Origin: Bacillota bacterium
Lineage (GTDB): Bacteria > Bacillota > UBA4882 > UBA10575
Assembly: GCA_012521315.1 (NCBI GenBank)
Contig: JAAYMP010000179.1
Span: forward strand, 1 to 7,708
Length of the DNA: 7,708 bases
Reading direction: 5' to 3'
In this document: piece after piece, positions 6,209 through 7,708 of the stretch
Layout of the letters: each line of letters starts with the position of its first letter
Numbering within the stretch: the first letter of the stretch is position 1
Made by a program: the position numbers and the translations under genes
Notes under the pieces: model-generated
Databases searched by the model: none
What the model was told of the DNA's origin: nothing
The model's input: the letters and a program-made list of their open reading frames with translations, nothing else

Positions 6209-7279
6209 TTACACCTCCGGGTCCATACCCAGCAGTTGTTGGAATTCCCACTTTTTTAGCTGGTAATTGGTGACGGCGCTAAACATTTGGTACTCGGCCT
6301 GGAGAAGCTCGGCTTCGGCCGCCAGGCGGTCGACCTCCTTCAAAAGTCCCACGTCATATTGTTTTTGGATCTTTTCAAAATTCGCCCGGACCGCGGCCAG
6401 ATGGACCCGGTTCAACGTCAAATCCTCCGCTAGTTGCTTTAAGGCCGCATACTGCTGGCGGACGGAGTTTTCCAGCTCCATGTCGGTTTCCTCCTGGCGG
6501 AGTAAGGCAAGCTCCAGATTGTTCTGGAGTTCTTGAAGCTCAACCGGCGGCACCAAACCAAGCTCCGCCCGCTCCAGGGCAATCCGGGCCAGTTCCACTT
6601 CCAGCGCCGCCGCCCGCCTGCTAAGGCTGTTTTCGCGGGCCCGGCTTTGGCACTCGGTTTCGCTTACTTCCCACGTCAAGGCCGTTTCCACCGGCCGCAA
6701 ACGGAAGACGGGTCCGTCCGGCGGCCATCCGATCTCCTTCGCCAACTCGCGCCGCAACTGCGCGTAGTTGTCCTCCGCCTTTTTCAAGTCCAGACGGGTG
6801 CGGTGGTAATCGTTCTCCTGCCGCATCAAGGCCAAACGGGTCTCATATCCCTGGGCTACCTGTTGTTCCATCTGCTCCAGGGTCCGCGCCTCCGACGCCA
6901 ACTGCCTCTGCCGCCAGGCGATCTCCTGTTCGGATTGGAGCACCTCCAAATACTTCCGGGCAATCTGGAGCAGCGCCTGGTTTTTGGTCCGCCGGTAATT
7001 ATCCTCCGCCTGCACCAGATTCAATTCCAATTGCAACTGGGTGTAACGCGAACCCGCAAGCATGCTGGCGGCTTTGTTCCGCTCGTAATTAAGACGGGCG
7101 TTTTCCCAAGAAAGCCACGCCTTTTTAATCCCGTAATTCGCCTCCAGCCCCTGCGCCAGCGCTTCCGCCAGCTTAAGCTCCTTTTCCGCCTCCGCGGCCG
7201 GGACCGCCGGGGAGTTCACGAGCGCCGCCAGCGCCATTAGCACCCCCAGGAGCAGGGCGTAGATTATGTTCTTCCGCAA
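6209..7279 (-). CDS. Short TolC-like protein lacking most of the beta-barrel segments
   Basis: First gene of the efflux operon: 356 residues with a signal peptide (MRKN, hydrophobic 5-20, probable cleavage near PAA at 27-29), so it is exported. It matches the TolC fold in its helices: long Glu/Gln/Leu/Ala-rich coiled coils, a repeat-one tip near VAQGYETRLALMRQ (141-154), an equatorial GWPPDG turn (184-189) and a repeat-two tip near YDVGLLKEVDRLAAEA (308-323). Where TolC proteins carry barrel strands it has only short remnants: about 72-90 with alternating LQLELNL, and about 240-258 with VPPVELQ and LELALL. It may be an accessory part of the periplasmic tunnel or a partner of the next gene product. 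The start is TTG, 7 nt after a strong AGGAGG (7292-7287). There is no frameshift; the losses are at two separate internal sites. Confidence 0.85.
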   Translation of the reverse strand: MRKNIIYALLLGVLMALAALVNSPAVPAAEAEKELKLAEALAQGLEANYGIKKAWLSWENARLNYERNKAASMLAGSRYTQLQLELNLVQAEDNYRRTKNQALLQIARKYLEVLQSEQEIAWRQRQLASEARTLEQMEQQVAQGYETRLALMRQENDYHRTRLDLKKAEDNYAQLRRELAKEIGWPPDGPVFRLRPVETALTWEVSETECQSRARENSLSRRAAALEVELARIALERAELGLVPPVELQELQNNLELALLRQEETDMELENSVRQQYAALKQLAEDLTLNRVHLAAVRANFEKIQKQYDVGLLKEVDRLAAEAELLQAEYQMFSAVTNYQLKKWEFQQLLGMDPEV

Positions 7280-7327
7280 CCGTCTCCCTCCTATGTCGAA
7301 ACCAAATCAAAGGCCAATCACAACTGC

Positions 7328-7357
7328 ATCTTAACCCGTTTCGTTAATTACACCCAA
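7328..7357 (-). promoter_or_regulatory. Candidate promoter of the efflux operon
   Basis: On the minus strand TTGGGT (7357-7352) is followed after 18 nt by TAAGAT (7333-7328), matching consensus at 3/6 and 4/6 positions. This would give a leader of about 40 nt ahead of the TTG start at 7279. The weak match fits a promoter that needs an activator or is normally low, but other placements in this AT-rich stretch are possible. Confidence 0.3.
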
Positions 7358-7373
7358 ATTAACGCTATTTGGG
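7342..7373. repeat. Two interlocking inverted repeats upstream of the efflux operon (candidate operator)
   Basis: Two perfect 7-bp inverted repeats share sequence. CGTTAAT (7342-7348) pairs with ATTAACG (7358-7364) across 9 nt, and CCCAAAT (7353-7359) pairs with ATTTGGG (7367-7373) across 7 nt. The right arm of the first repeat overlaps the left arm of the second by two bases and extends into its spacer. They span the candidate -35 element of the efflux promoter, so a repressor or activator site is the simplest reading. As RNA the two hairpins would be mutually exclusive. Confidence 0.4.
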
Positions 7374-7423
7374 CTAGATTGTTCCCTCCAACCCCAATTT
7401 TAGACCAATAGGATTTTATAACC

Positions 7424-7450
7424 AAAAAAGGCCGTCTTGAGGGCGGCCTT
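7424..7450 (-). terminator. Rho-independent terminator of the upstream AT-rich gene
   Basis: A 9-bp stem (7428-7436 with 7442-7450, one G-T pair) around a five-base loop is followed on the minus strand by a run of six T (7429-7424). It lies 83 nt past the stop codon of the partial gene at 7534 and separates that gene from the efflux operon. Confidence 0.8.
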
Positions 7451-7533
7451 GTGCCATCTTGACCCACACCATGCTAAGGACCAAATGTCGATCGGCCTTA
7501 TTGCCAACATATAATCAACCAATGTAATCTACT

Positions 7534-7708
7534 TTAAAGCATTCCTCGATTGGCCCGCGCAATAAAATCCTCTAAAGTCATAATTGAAACATACTCAGAA
7601 TAAGGGAGGTAATCGTTCAAGTCTCCGCTAGTGTAGTAATCTCTAAGTGTCCAACCGGGTCCACCTAGAACGATATAAGCTCTGTTGTAATAGTCGTTAG
7701 ACTCCCTA
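7534..7708 (-). CDS. C-terminal end of an unidentified protein (truncated by right window edge)
   Basis: The minus strand is open from the window edge for 57 codons and ends in TAA (7536-7534). The peptide includes NRAYIVLGGPGWTLRDYY and ends with EYVSIMTLEDFIARANRGML. I do not recognise the family with confidence. The pattern of a hydrophobic strand (AYIVLGG), then a short helix, then a strand followed by T-x-E/D-D-hydrophobic and an amphipathic end helix resembles the C-termini of some PD-(D/E)XK nuclease-like proteins, such as the DUF4263/Shedu group. That is a low-confidence guess. Its codon use (AGA, CTA, TTA, ACT) and low GC (about 40% by my count over 7501-7708) differ from the GC-rich genes to its left, suggesting separate acquisition. 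It is followed by its own terminator. Confidence 0.6.
   Translation of the reverse strand, partial: RESNDYYNRAYIVLGGPGWTLRDYYTSGDLNDYLPYSEYVSIMTLEDFIARANRGML

Noticed and set aside
6533..7240. A 235-codon open frame on the plus strand opposite the short TolC-like gene
   Set aside because: The product is rich in Arg, Pro, Leu and Gln with no recognisable domain. It mirrors the Glu/Gln/Leu-rich coiled-coil codons of the minus-strand gene, which has a signal peptide, ribosome binding site and TolC-like motifs.
6209..7279. The short TolC-like gene as a frameshifted or truncated pseudogene
   Set aside because: The frame is continuous from a well-supported start to a stop. Both helical repeats and tips are present, and the missing sequence is at two separate, structurally equivalent sites, which a single truncation would not produce.
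1..7708. CRISPR arrays, tRNA or rRNA genes, insertion sequences
   Set aside because: I saw no regularly spaced direct repeats, no tRNA-like cloverleaf arms or CCA-ended elements, and no transposase motifs or paired terminal inverted repeats.

Overview
The window reads almost entirely on the minus strand and looks like chromosome from a diderm (outer-membrane-bearing) bacterium. The core is GC-rich. It has strong GGAGG-type ribosome binding sites, two TTG start codons, and a DnaX whose N-terminus resembles Bacillota (Firmicutes) proteins. With TolC-like outer-membrane proteins present, a diderm Firmicute such as a Limnochordia-, Halanaerobiia- or Negativicutes-like organism is my best guess. 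The taxonomy is inference, not something the sequence proves.

From right to left (the direction of transcription): 7534-7708 holds the last 57 codons of an AT-rich, unidentified gene, followed by a rho-independent terminator at 7428-7450. Next comes a promoter/operator region of about 150 bp with two interlocking inverted repeats. Five tightly packed genes follow, forming one efflux operon: a short TolC-like protein (7279-6209), a full-length TolC-like outer-membrane factor (6202-4793), a membrane-anchored periplasmic adaptor of the MacA/HlyD type (4747-3692), a MacB-type ABC ATPase (3687-3004) and a MacB/FtsX-type permease (3007-1796). The operon ends in a 14-bp perfect terminator hairpin at 1743-1773. 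A nitroreductase-family flavoprotein gene (1641-1135) and the 5' part of dnaX (1042 to the left edge) follow, each with its own candidate promoter.

The five efflux genes supply every part of a tripartite ABC exporter of the MacAB-TolC type. The ATPase drives the permease in the inner membrane, the adaptor bridges the periplasm, and the TolC-like protein forms the outer-membrane exit duct. Gene spacing of 45 nt, 4 nt, 6 nt and a 4-nt overlap suggests co-transcription and translational coupling. The substrate cannot be read from the sequence.

The most unusual point is that the operon encodes two TolC-like proteins. The first keeps both sets of coiled-coil helices and their tips but has lost most of the sequence that would form the outer-membrane beta-barrel. 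The adaptor also has an unusually short helical hairpin. Together these raise the possibility of an export duct in which a barrel-less TolC paralogue is a structural or accessory part of the periplasmic tunnel.
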